Notes under the pieces: model-generated
Databases searched by the model: none
What the model was told of the DNA's origin: nothing
The model's input: the letters and a program-made list of their open reading frames with translations, nothing else
In this document: positions 1 through 5,480 of the stretch, piece after piece
Numbering within the stretch: the first letter of the stretch is position 1
Layout: every line of letters starts with the position of its first letter
Program-made: the position numbers and the translations under genes
Assembly (NCBI GenBank): GCA_003669255.1
Contig: QWPO01000098.1
Span: forward strand, 1 to 5,480
Direction of reading: 5' to 3'
DNA length: 5,480 nt
Origin: Planctomycetota bacterium
Lineage (GTDB): Bacteria; Planctomycetota; Planctomycetia; Pirellulales; UBA1268

Positions 1-587
1 ACCTCCGCGAGGACCGCCGCCACATCCAGGATCGCGACCTGGATGTGCTCCGCCAGACGGTGCAGGTGAAGCTCAACCTCGAGTGCGCGATCGCGCCCGC
101 GATGATCGACATCGCCTGCCGGGTGAAGCCCTGCCAGGTGACGCTCGTGCCCGAGAAGCGGGAGGAGGTGACGACGGAGGGTGGCCTCGACATCGTCGCC
201 CATCGCGAGGCGACGGCCGAGGCGGTCCGGCGGCTGAAGGACGCCGGCATCGCAGTGTCGATGTTCATCGACCCGTGTGCGAAGCAGATCGACGCCTCGG
301 TCGACCTCGGGGCCGCAGCTGCGGAACTCCACACCGGCTGCTACGCCAACGCGACGAACGACGGCGATCGGCACGATGAGCTCGTGAAGCTCGCCCGGGC
401 AGGCGTGATGGTGCGACAGGCCGGCCTCGAACTCAACGCCGGCCACGGGCTCACCTACCGCAACGTTCTGCCGGTGGCCCGGATCGAGGGCATGGGCGAA
501 CTCAACATCGGCCATTCCATCGTGGCCCGCGCTGTGTTCATCGGGCTCACGCAAGCCGTCCGCGAGATGAAGCAACTGATCTCGTAG
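1..587 (+). CDS. pdxJ: Pyridoxine 5'-phosphate synthase PdxJ, 5'-truncated by window edge
   Basis: Cytosolic enzyme that condenses 1-deoxy-D-xylulose 5-phosphate with 3-amino-2-oxopropyl phosphate to pyridoxine 5'-phosphate, the ring-closing step of DXP-dependent vitamin B6 synthesis. The reading frame is open from the window edge (first full codon at 3) to a TAG at 585-587, giving 194 visible residues. These align from memory with E. coli PdxJ (243 aa) from about residue 46, so about 45 N-terminal residues are missing. Visible blocks are LREDRRHIQDRD, VPEKREEVTTEGGLD, ELHTGCYA, NAGHGLTY and ELNIGHSIVARAV. The catalytic Glu (E. coli E72) is the GAG at 81-83 in NLE, and the catalytic His (E. 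coli H193) is the CAC at 444-446. Bases 1-2 (AC) fit the end of a CAC codon for the other active-site His (H45). A GTG at 45 is internal and is not the start. The fold is a TIM barrel. It converges on the phosphatase gene with 98 bp between the stop codons. Confidence 0.96.
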   Translation, partial: LREDRRHIQDRDLDVLRQTVQVKLNLECAIAPAMIDIACRVKPCQVTLVPEKREEVTTEGGLDIVAHREATAEAVRRLKDAGIAVSMFIDPCAKQIDASVDLGAAAAELHTGCYANATNDGDRHDELVKLARAGVMVRQAGLELNAGHGLTYRNVLPVARIEGMGELNIGHSIVARAVFIGLTQAVREMKQLIS

Positions 588-600
588 CCCCCGCTCGCTC

Positions 601-678
601 CGTAGCCGCAGGTTGGCAACCTGCGGTGAAACACCGCCGGACTCCAATCCGGGTGCAGGTTACCAACCTGCACCTACG
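601..678. repeat. REP/BIME-like palindromic intergenic element
   Basis: A 78-bp block fills most of the gap between the convergent pdxJ and phosphatase genes. Palindrome A (606-626) has perfect 9-bp arms CCGCAGGTT and AACCTGCGG around GGC. Palindrome B (653-673) has perfect 9-bp arms GTGCAGGTT and AACCTGCAC around ACC, and can extend by one G-C pair (652/674). Both share the core GCAGGTT...AACCTGC. Between them, CCGGA (637-641) can pair with TCCGG (648-652), and GCGGTG (623-628) with CACCGC (632-637), which offers an alternative fold. The whole block is bracketed by CGTAG (601-605) and its reverse complement CTACG (674-678). This paired-palindrome design resembles REP/BIME elements or a very small MITE. 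No transposase is present in the window. Copies elsewhere in the genome would be needed to call it a repeat family; within this window only the two palindromes repeat each other. Confidence 0.7.
606..673. terminator. Possible bidirectional terminator formed by the paired hairpins
   Basis: Two strong stem-loops (606-626 and 653-673) lie 18 bp after the pdxJ stop and 12 bp after the stop of the convergent phosphatase gene. They would form in transcripts from either strand, so they could end both messages or protect their 3' ends. Neither strand has a U-run after a stem, so this is not a classical intrinsic terminator, and the role is inferred from position only. Confidence 0.35.
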
Positions 679-685
679 AGGGGCC

Positions 686-2377
686 CTACAGCCCGCCTGC
701 GAAGGCCTCGGGTTCGGTGAGCACGAAGGCATGGCCGTGGTCGCTGGTCACGATCACGACGGAATCGGCCCAGGCGTCGTGTCGCTCGATCCAATCAAAC
801 ACCGCTCTCACAGCGGCGTCACCCGTCCGGACGGCCCCGATGGCGTTGTCGATGTTGTTGGCGTGCGAGGCCCAATCGACATCGCCGGCCTCGACCATCA
901 GCCAGAACTTACCCTTGGACGCGAGCACGTCCATGGCCGTGGTCGCGATCTCCGCCAGCGAAGGATTCTCGGCGATGTCGGCCTCCGTGTAGCGGATCGT
1001 CGACCCATACTTCTTCCGCAGGGCGTCGACCTCCTCGTTCGTCGGCAGCTGGCCTGCCGCAGGGTCGAAGTCGCCGTTGGCCGTCTGAAACGGTAGATGG
1101 CCTTCAGCCGCGCCGAAGAGCCCGAAGAGCCGCAGGTTTCGGGCGATAGCATCGGCCGCCGCCTCCGCCAACACGTCGCCCCCGCGGCGATTGGGCGTCC
1201 GCAGCGCCATCCGGTAGCGGCCGCCCTCCGCTGCATCGATCGCCTTCAGTGTGGAGTCGGCCACGTACTTCAGGCCCAGTTCGAGATTCGTCCCCTGGTC
1301 CTTGTCCTTCTCGGGATCGGCCGGCACGCCAAAGCCGCCGCCGATCACCACGTCGAGACCGGGAAGCGGATCGGTGCGATGGGCGATCGACGGCAGGCCC
1401 ACGAGGTCGCGGGCAATGTCTTGGTAGTCGTCACGACTGACGTTGTTGGAATAACTGCAGGCGGGGGTGGCGTGCGACGCCGGGACGCTCGACACCGCGC
1501 CGACGGCGTAGCCCCGCTGCTGGAGCCGGCGAGCGATCGACTCGACATGCCCACCGTTCACATCGACATTGATCGCGTCGTTGTAGGTCTTGATGCCGGA
1601 GCAGAATGAAACCGCCGACGCAGCCGAGTCGGTGTAGGGATGAGGCACATCGCGGTCCTTGCCGATGAGATACGTGAGACTGGCCCGTCGCGCCCACGGT
1701 GTCGCCCCGCCCCGACTCGCATCGTAGCCGCCGGGAACCTCGCCGCCGGGGTTTTTCACTGCCTGGGCATCGACGTCGGACGTCGTCTTGTCGTTCGCCG
1801 GGCTCGTCACGCAAAAGCCGAAGTCGGTCGGCGTTCCGCGGTAGTCCTGAAAGCAGAATCCGGTGCCGCGGCCCTCCGTGTACTCGACCGTCCCCCGGGT
1901 CGCGATCGCCGCGGTGCGGGTGGTGTGCCAGTCCATCCCGTCGAAGATCACGAGCACGATGTACTTCTTGCCGGCGTCGGCGGCGGCCATCTGCAGTCGG
2001 TAGACATCGGTCTGGTCGAAGTACTCGGCCTCCGGATTGAGCGTGCGGTCGGGCAGGCGGCCGTAGACCGCCTTCAGTTTCTCCGCATCGCGGTAGACGC
2101 TGTTCGTGCCGCTGACGCTGTCGAGCGACATGCCGAACGAGTAGACCGGGATCAGCCGGTTGGAGTGCGTCGAGTGAGAGACATACTTCTGGGGCTGGTC
2201 GCCCCAGTAGCCCCACCAGGCACGGCCGGCGAGTTCGGCGTCGGACTGCATCCGCCGGATGCGGTCTGGGGCGGCGACGTGGAGGTCGGCCGGGGCGGCG
2301 GAGGTGGCCCATCCGCAGACGGCACACGTAACCGCCACGACGAACCGAATAATCCATTGGTGGTGGAAGCTGCTCAT
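686..2377 (-). CDS. Secreted PhoA-family alkaline phosphatase
   Basis: Predicted exported metal-dependent phosphomonoesterase that releases phosphate from organic esters. The chosen ATG (2375-2377) gives 563 aa and places a Sec signal peptide at the N-terminus: a short basic segment, a hydrophobic stretch at about residues 12-25, and likely cleavage near ATSAA/APA at 24-30. A GTG 14 codons upstream would only put a polar stretch in front of this signal. PhoA-family landmarks in order are the metal Asp D146 in LVIFDGMDW, nucleophile S251 in YTDSAASA, H302 and T304 in SHATPA, probable substrate Arg R315, E496, D501 and H505 in the block EAGDVDWASH, and D546/H547 in TSDHGH. The spacing E496-D501-H505 equals E. 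coli E322-D327-H331. D146 to S251 spans 105 residues against 51 in E. coli, so there is a large insertion. The protein ends 14 residues after SDHGH, with no counterpart of E. coli H412. Four cysteines follow the signal peptide (175, 189, 259, 307). No clear Shine-Dalgarno is seen. Family assignment is firm; substrate and exact subfamily are not known. Confidence 0.92.
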   Translation of the reverse strand: MSSFHHQWIIRFVVAVTCAVCGWATSAAPADLHVAAPDRIRRMQSDAELAGRAWWGYWGDQPQKYVSHSTHSNRLIPVYSFGMSLDSVSGTNSVYRDAEKLKAVYGRLPDRTLNPEAEYFDQTDVYRLQMAAADAGKKYIVLVIFDGMDWHTTRTAAIATRGTVEYTEGRGTGFCFQDYRGTPTDFGFCVTSPANDKTTSDVDAQAVKNPGGEVPGGYDASRGGATPWARRASLTYLIGKDRDVPHPYTDSAASAVSFCSGIKTYNDAINVDVNGGHVESIARRLQQRGYAVGAVSSVPASHATPACSYSNNVSRDDYQDIARDLVGLPSIAHRTDPLPGLDVVIGGGFGVPADPEKDKDQGTNLELGLKYVADSTLKAIDAAEGGRYRMALRTPNRRGGDVLAEAAADAIARNLRLFGLFGAAEGHLPFQTANGDFDPAAGQLPTNEEVDALRKKYGSTIRYTEADIAENPSLAEIATTAMDVLASKGKFWLMVEAGDVDWASHANNIDNAIGAVRTGDAAVRAVFDWIERHDAWADSVVIVTSDHGHAFVLTEPEAFAGGL

Positions 2378-2568
2378 GTTCGCAGCATACCCGCCTTCTG
2401 TGAGCGGGCCATTGCCCACGGAGCGTGCAGCCTTGCGCGGCTCGCCGGATCTGAACGAGAGACCGCCACACGCCCTGATCTCGCTGTTTGAGCCGAAAAA
2501 ACCCGTTCCGGCCGCTCCGGCCCGTCAGACCCCGCTTTCCGGCGCAGGCTTTGCAAGTACAACCTTGC
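2378..2568. promoter_or_regulatory. Divergent intergenic region between phosphatase and ppc
   Basis: This 191-bp gap must hold the 5' regions of both divergent genes. I find no convincing -35/-10 pair and no good Shine-Dalgarno for either gene; on the phosphatase side an AGAAGG lies about 16 nt before the ATG, which is too far to be persuasive. The only run of A bases is at about 2496-2501 (GCCGAAAAAACCC). No Pho-box-like direct repeats that I could defend were seen. Confidence 0.45.
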
Positions 2569-2569
2569 A
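2552..2569. promoter_or_regulatory. Inverted repeat touching the ppc start codon
   Basis: TGCAAG (2552-2557) and CTTGCA (2564-2569) form a perfect 6-bp inverted repeat around the spacer TACAAC. The last A is the first base of the proposed ppc ATG. It could be a small operator or an mRNA hairpin that occludes the start codon, or it could be chance. Function is not shown by sequence alone. Confidence 0.25.
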
Positions 2570-5388
2570 TGGATTCCCGTTCAGCCCTTTCGCCAGCCGT
2601 CCGCGTGTCACCCGCACCCGCACCCACCGTGAGCCACGACGAGCTCCTCCGCCGCGACGTGAGGTTCCTGGGCGACATGCTCGGATCCGTGATCGAGGAA
2701 CTCGCCGGCGCGGAGGCCCACGCCCTCGTCGAGGAGGTCCGCCGTCTGGCCCGCGAGCGCCGCCAGGGACGCCACGACGCGGAACCGGCGCTCGCCGCCC
2801 GGATCGAGTCGCTCAACGAGCAGCAGGCCACCGTCGTGGCCCGGGCGCTCGGCATCTTCTTCGATCTTTCCAACATCGCCGAAGACCGGCAGCGGATCCG
2901 CGTGCTCCGTGAACGAGAGCGCCGCCTGCACCCCGAACCGCTCGGCGAATCGCTGGCTGCCGGGATCGCCGAACTGAAAGCGCTGGGCGCGCCGGCCGCA
3001 GACGTGCAGCAGGTGCTCGACCGGCTCGCGGTGGAACTCGTGTTTACAGCCCATCCGAGCGAGGCCAAGCGGCGATCCATCCGCGCCAAGCTCCGGCGGA
3101 TGCGAAAGAGCCTCGAGGAGTTCGACTCCGACCACCTTCTTCCTCGCGAGCGGGCCCGACACGGGGCCGACATGCGGAGTGAACTCATGCTGCTCTGGCA
3201 GACTGAGTTTCTCCGGCCCACACGGCCGACCGTGCTCGATGAGGTGGACCGCGGCCTGTCGATCATGCCGCGGCTCTGGGAGGCGGTGCCCCAGGTTCAT
3301 GCCGCGCTGCGGCGGGCGCTCGCAGAACACTACCCCGGCCACCAGTTCGCCGTGCCCACGTTTCTCTCGTTCGGCTCCTGGATGGGTGGCGACCGCGACG
3401 GCAATCCATTCGTGACGGCCGACGTGACGGAGGCCACGCTGCTCCGGCTTCGGGCCGCGGCGATCGACCAGCATCTGTCGTGGTGTGACCGCCTCCACGA
3501 CCTGCTCACCGTGTCGAGCCACGTGGCCGAGGGGGCCGCGCCGCTCGTCGACACGCTTGCGGCCATCGGCCGGCGCTGGCCCGCGGTCGCCGCGGCCATC
3601 GAACCGGTCCCCGGCCACGAGACCTACCGCCGCTGGATCAGGATGATCCGCACACGGCTGGAAGCGGCACGCGCGGCGTCGTTGGCAACGCCCGCGGCCG
3701 ACTGGGCCTATCGCGACGGCACCGACCTCGAGGCCGACCTCGTGCCGCTGCTCGACGCCCTCAGCGGCGACCACTGCCTCGCCGAGGATTCGCCCGCGCA
3801 GTCGTGGTTCGACCTCGTGCGCACGTTCGGCCTCCACATGACCCGGCTCGACGTCCGCCAAGACGCCCGCGCCTACCGCGAGATCATGGGCGACATCCTC
3901 GCCGCCGCGGGGATCGTGGCCGACGCCGACGCCTACGAGTCGCTCGACGATGCCGCCCGCGCGCGGATGCTCGTCACATCCCTTGGCACCGTCGGTGACG
4001 TCCCGGAGGATCGCCTCCGGCCGCTCGCGCTCGATTCGCTGAGGCTCTTCCGCGTGCTCCACGCCGCGAGCGTGCGCTGCGGGCCGCAGTGCCTCGGCGG
4101 TGCGGTCGTGAGCCTCACGCGGTGCCCGGCCGACGTGCTCTCGGTGCTCTGGCTCTGGCGGTGGGCGCAGGCGCGGGCCGCTGCGGCCGGCGAGCCGGTG
4201 GCGGCCACCGACATCGCGGTGGTGCCGCTGTTTGAGAAGATCAACGACCTCGACCACGCCCACGAGACCCTCGCGACGATCCTCGACGAACCCGTCTATC
4301 GCGACCACCTCCGTGGCCGGGGCAACCGGCAGATCGTGATGGTCGGCTACTCCGACAGCACGAAGGACGGCGGCTACCTCGCGGCCTGCTGCGGACTGCA
4401 GAAGGCGCAGAGCGGCCTGCACGCGGCGGCTGAGGCCCGCGGCGTGGCGCTCACCTTCTTCCACGGCCGCGGCGGCTCGCTCGGCCGCGGCGGCGGGCCG
4501 GCCGCCCGCGGCATTCTCTCGCTGCCATCTGAGACGCTCGATGGTTCGCTGCGGCTCACCGAGCAGGGCGAGGTGCTTGCCGAGCGATACGACGACCCCG
4601 AGATCGCCCGGCGGCATCTCGAGCAGGTGACCTGGGCCACGCTCGTCGCTTCGAGCGTGAGGCGGAGCGAGCCCAAGCCAGAATGGACGGCCATCATCGC
4701 GCGGATGGCGGAGCGGTCGTTCGCCATCTATCGCGAACTCGTCGACCAACCCGGCTTCATCGGCTATTTCTCACAGACCACACCGATCGACGAGATCGAG
4801 ACGCTGCCGATCGCCTCGCGGCCATCCCGCCGCCGGGGCGAACGCACGCTCGACGACCTGCGGGCAATCCCCTGGGTGTTCGCGTGGACGCAAAGCCGCT
4901 GCATGATCCCGGCCTGGTACGGGCTGGGCACCGCGCTCGTGGAGGTCAAATACGAAGACCGCCGGGGCTGGCAGGCCGTCTGTGACATGTATCGGCAGTG
5001 GCCCTTCTTTCAGGCCACGATCGACAACGCATCGCTGGCCCTTGCGAAGGCCGACATGGTCATCGCCCAGCGCTATTCGGAGTTGGCGATCGACGACGAC
5101 GCCTGCCGGCGAATCTGGCAACGGATCGCCGCCGAGCGCGACCGCACGCGACAGGCGATCCTCGACATCGTGGGCGGCGGCGAACTGCTCGCCACCACGC
5201 CCTGGTTTCAGCGATCGATCGAGGCCCGTAATCCCTCGATTGACCCGCTCAACCTGATCCAGATCGAGTTCATGCGGCGGCGGCGGGCCGAACTCGAAGC
5301 GGATCCCTCCGCCGCGGGCGACCACCACCGCGAGCTGCTGCGTCTGTGCGTGCAGGGCATCGCCGCGGGAATGCGGACCACGGGATGA
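2569..5388 (+). CDS. ppc: Phosphoenolpyruvate carboxylase
   Basis: Cytosolic, usually homotetrameric enzyme that converts PEP plus bicarbonate to oxaloacetate and phosphate, refilling the TCA cycle. From the ATG at 2569 it is 939 aa (E. coli 883). Key blocks are TAHPSEAKRR with catalytic H162 (E. coli H138), WMGGDRDGNP at 271-280, TRLDVRQD with R426, GYSDSTKDGG with K599 (E. coli K546), FHGRGGSLGRGG with H632, R634 and R640 (E. coli H579, R581, R587), LRAIPWVFAWTQ at 764-775, and the C-terminal GIAAGMRTTG. Of the four aspartate-inhibitor residues of E. coli, R587, K773 and R832 have counterparts at R640, K827 and R887, but N881 is replaced by T937. Start choice is uncertain: a TTG at 2488 keeps the frame open upstream, and a GTG at 2629 would begin VSHDELLRRD, closer to the usual family N-terminus. 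Residues 1-20 are Pro/Ala/Ser-rich and partly encoded by an ACCCGC repeat (2610-2621). No clear Shine-Dalgarno. A hairpin follows the stop directly. Confidence 0.97.
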   Translation: MDSRSALSPAVRVSPAPAPTVSHDELLRRDVRFLGDMLGSVIEELAGAEAHALVEEVRRLARERRQGRHDAEPALAARIESLNEQQATVVARALGIFFDLSNIAEDRQRIRVLRERERRLHPEPLGESLAAGIAELKALGAPAADVQQVLDRLAVELVFTAHPSEAKRRSIRAKLRRMRKSLEEFDSDHLLPRERARHGADMRSELMLLWQTEFLRPTRPTVLDEVDRGLSIMPRLWEAVPQVHAALRRALAEHYPGHQFAVPTFLSFGSWMGGDRDGNPFVTADVTEATLLRLRAAAIDQHLSWCDRLHDLLTVSSHVAEGAAPLVDTLAAIGRRWPAVAAAIEPVPGHETYRRWIRMIRTRLEAARAASLATPAADWAYRDGTDLEADLVPLLDALSGDHCLAEDSPAQSWFDLVRTFGLHMTRLDVRQDARAYREIMGDILAAAGIVADADAYESLDDAARARMLVTSLGTVGDVPEDRLRPLALDSLRLFRVLHAASVRCGPQCLGGAVVSLTRCPADVLSVLWLWRWAQARAAAAGEPVAATDIAVVPLFEKINDLDHAHETLATILDEPVYRDHLRGRGNRQIVMVGYSDSTKDGGYLAACCGLQKAQSGLHAAAEARGVALTFFHGRGGSLGRGGGPAARGILSLPSETLDGSLRLTEQGEVLAERYDDPEIARRHLEQVTWATLVASSVRRSEPKPEWTAIIARMAERSFAIYRELVDQPGFIGYFSQTTPIDEIETLPIASRPSRRRGERTLDDLRAIPWVFAWTQSRCMIPAWYGLGTALVEVKYEDRRGWQAVCDMYRQWPFFQATIDNASLALAKADMVIAQRYSELAIDDDACRRIWQRIAAERDRTRQAILDIVGGGELLATTPWFQRSIEARNPSIDPLNLIQIEFMRRRRAELEADPSAAGDHHRELLRLCVQGIAAGMRTTG

Positions 5389-5409
5389 GCCGGGCGGGGG
5401 CCGCCCGGC
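5389..5409 (+). terminator. GC-rich hairpin directly after the ppc stop
   Basis: GCCGGGCGG (5389-5397) and CCGCCCGGC (5401-5409) are perfect 9-bp inverted arms around a GGG loop, starting at the base after the TGA. Position and strength suggest a transcription terminator or 3'-end stabiliser for ppc. It is not followed by a T-run (CCACCTGCAGC follows), so it is not a textbook intrinsic terminator. Confidence 0.5.
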
Positions 5410-5480
5410 CCACCTGCAGCAACGGGCGACACGATGACCGACCCGGCAGGCCGCGGACGTTCAGGTCGTACCACATCAGC
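5410..5480. other. Unassigned 3' flank
   Basis: These 71 bases run to the window edge. An ATG at 5434 opens a plus frame beginning MTDPAGRGRS that is still open at the edge, but it has no visible ribosome site and its third codon positions are much less G/C-rich than in the three real genes. A minus-strand TGA at 5477-5479 could be the end of a gene coming from outside. Neither can be decided from this length. Confidence 0.3.

Noticed and set aside
455..673. Small minus-strand open frames across the palindromic element (also 547-732)
   Set aside because: They are made of the palindromic repeat plus the antisense of the pdxJ end; such frames are common false genes over intergenic repeats.
626..1096. 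Plus-strand open frames antisense to the phosphatase (also 1097-1609 and 1640-2491)
   Set aside because: All lie opposite the phosphatase coding sequence with its clear catalytic motifs, and none shows a recognisable domain or ribosome site.
2378..2568. Search for a Pho box or riboswitch in the divergent region
   Set aside because: No direct repeats with Pho-box spacing and no conserved riboswitch core could be recognised; the tandem TCCGGCC near 2508-2521 is too short and too GC-typical to interpret.
1431..3266. 611-codon minus-strand open frame running from the phosphatase across the intergenic region into ppc
   Set aside because: It overlaps two well-supported genes in other frames, and its translation is Arg/Ser-rich without motifs. 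It is a shadow of GC-rich sequence.
2608..4749. 713-codon open frame on the minus strand, antisense to ppc
   Set aside because: It mirrors the PEP carboxylase gene, whose protein shows all family motifs. The antisense translation is low in complexity (rich in R, G, E, A, H) with no recognisable domain, as expected when a high-GC gene has few stop codons on its other strand.
5270..5476. Minus-strand frame beginning MWYDLNVRG near the right edge
   Set aside because: Outside the ppc gene its third positions are G/C-rich, but it runs through the ppc hairpin and 119 bp into the ppc 3' end with an Arg/Ala-rich translation and no motif. A gene entering from the right cannot be fully excluded.
5434..5480. 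Possible start of a plus-strand gene (MTDPAGRGRS...)
   Set aside because: Only 15 codons are visible, there is no ribosome site, and third-position composition is unlike the neighbouring genes.
1..5480. CRISPR arrays, tRNA or rRNA genes, transposases, toxin-antitoxin or defence genes
   Set aside because: No spaced direct repeats, cloverleaf sequences or matching protein motifs were found; the window is filled by three metabolic genes.

Overview
The window is GC-rich (roughly two thirds G+C by eye), with dense coding on both strands and strong G/C preference at third codon positions. It holds three recognisable genes, and none of them belongs to an obvious shared operon. The gene order and protein style suggest a Planctomycetota-like bacterium: an exported, enlarged PhoA-family phosphatase, a PEP carboxylase, no clear Shine-Dalgarno sites, and a palindromic repeat between genes. 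This taxonomic guess is an inference of moderate confidence; no marker gene such as rRNA is present.

Layout. Positions 1-587 (+) are the 3' four fifths of pdxJ, the pyridoxine 5'-phosphate synthase of vitamin B6 synthesis; its 5' end lies outside the window. Positions 588-685 separate it from a convergent gene and hold a compact element (601-678) made of two near-identical palindromes bracketed by short inverted ends. It looks like a REP/BIME-type or MITE-like intergenic repeat that could also end transcription from both sides. Positions 686-2377 (-) encode a secreted alkaline phosphatase with a signal peptide, a DSAAS nucleophile motif and most metal ligands, but no residues after the SDHGH motif that could supply the last zinc histidine of E. 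coli PhoA. A 191-bp divergent intergenic region (2378-2568) separates it from ppc. Positions 2569-5388 (+) encode a full-length phosphoenolpyruvate carboxylase, followed directly by a GC-rich hairpin (5389-5409). The last 71 bases hold no gene I can support.

Functionally these are housekeeping or nutrient-scavenging genes: PLP cofactor synthesis in the cytosol, phosphate release from organic esters outside the cytoplasm, and anaplerotic CO2 fixation to oxaloacetate. I see no evidence that they form one system, and no mobile-element gene, CRISPR array, tRNA or rRNA. The points most worth a second look are the palindromic repeat between the convergent genes, the shortened C-terminus of the phosphatase next to that repeat, and a Thr in place of the Asn in the C-terminal aspartate-binding tail of PEP carboxylase.
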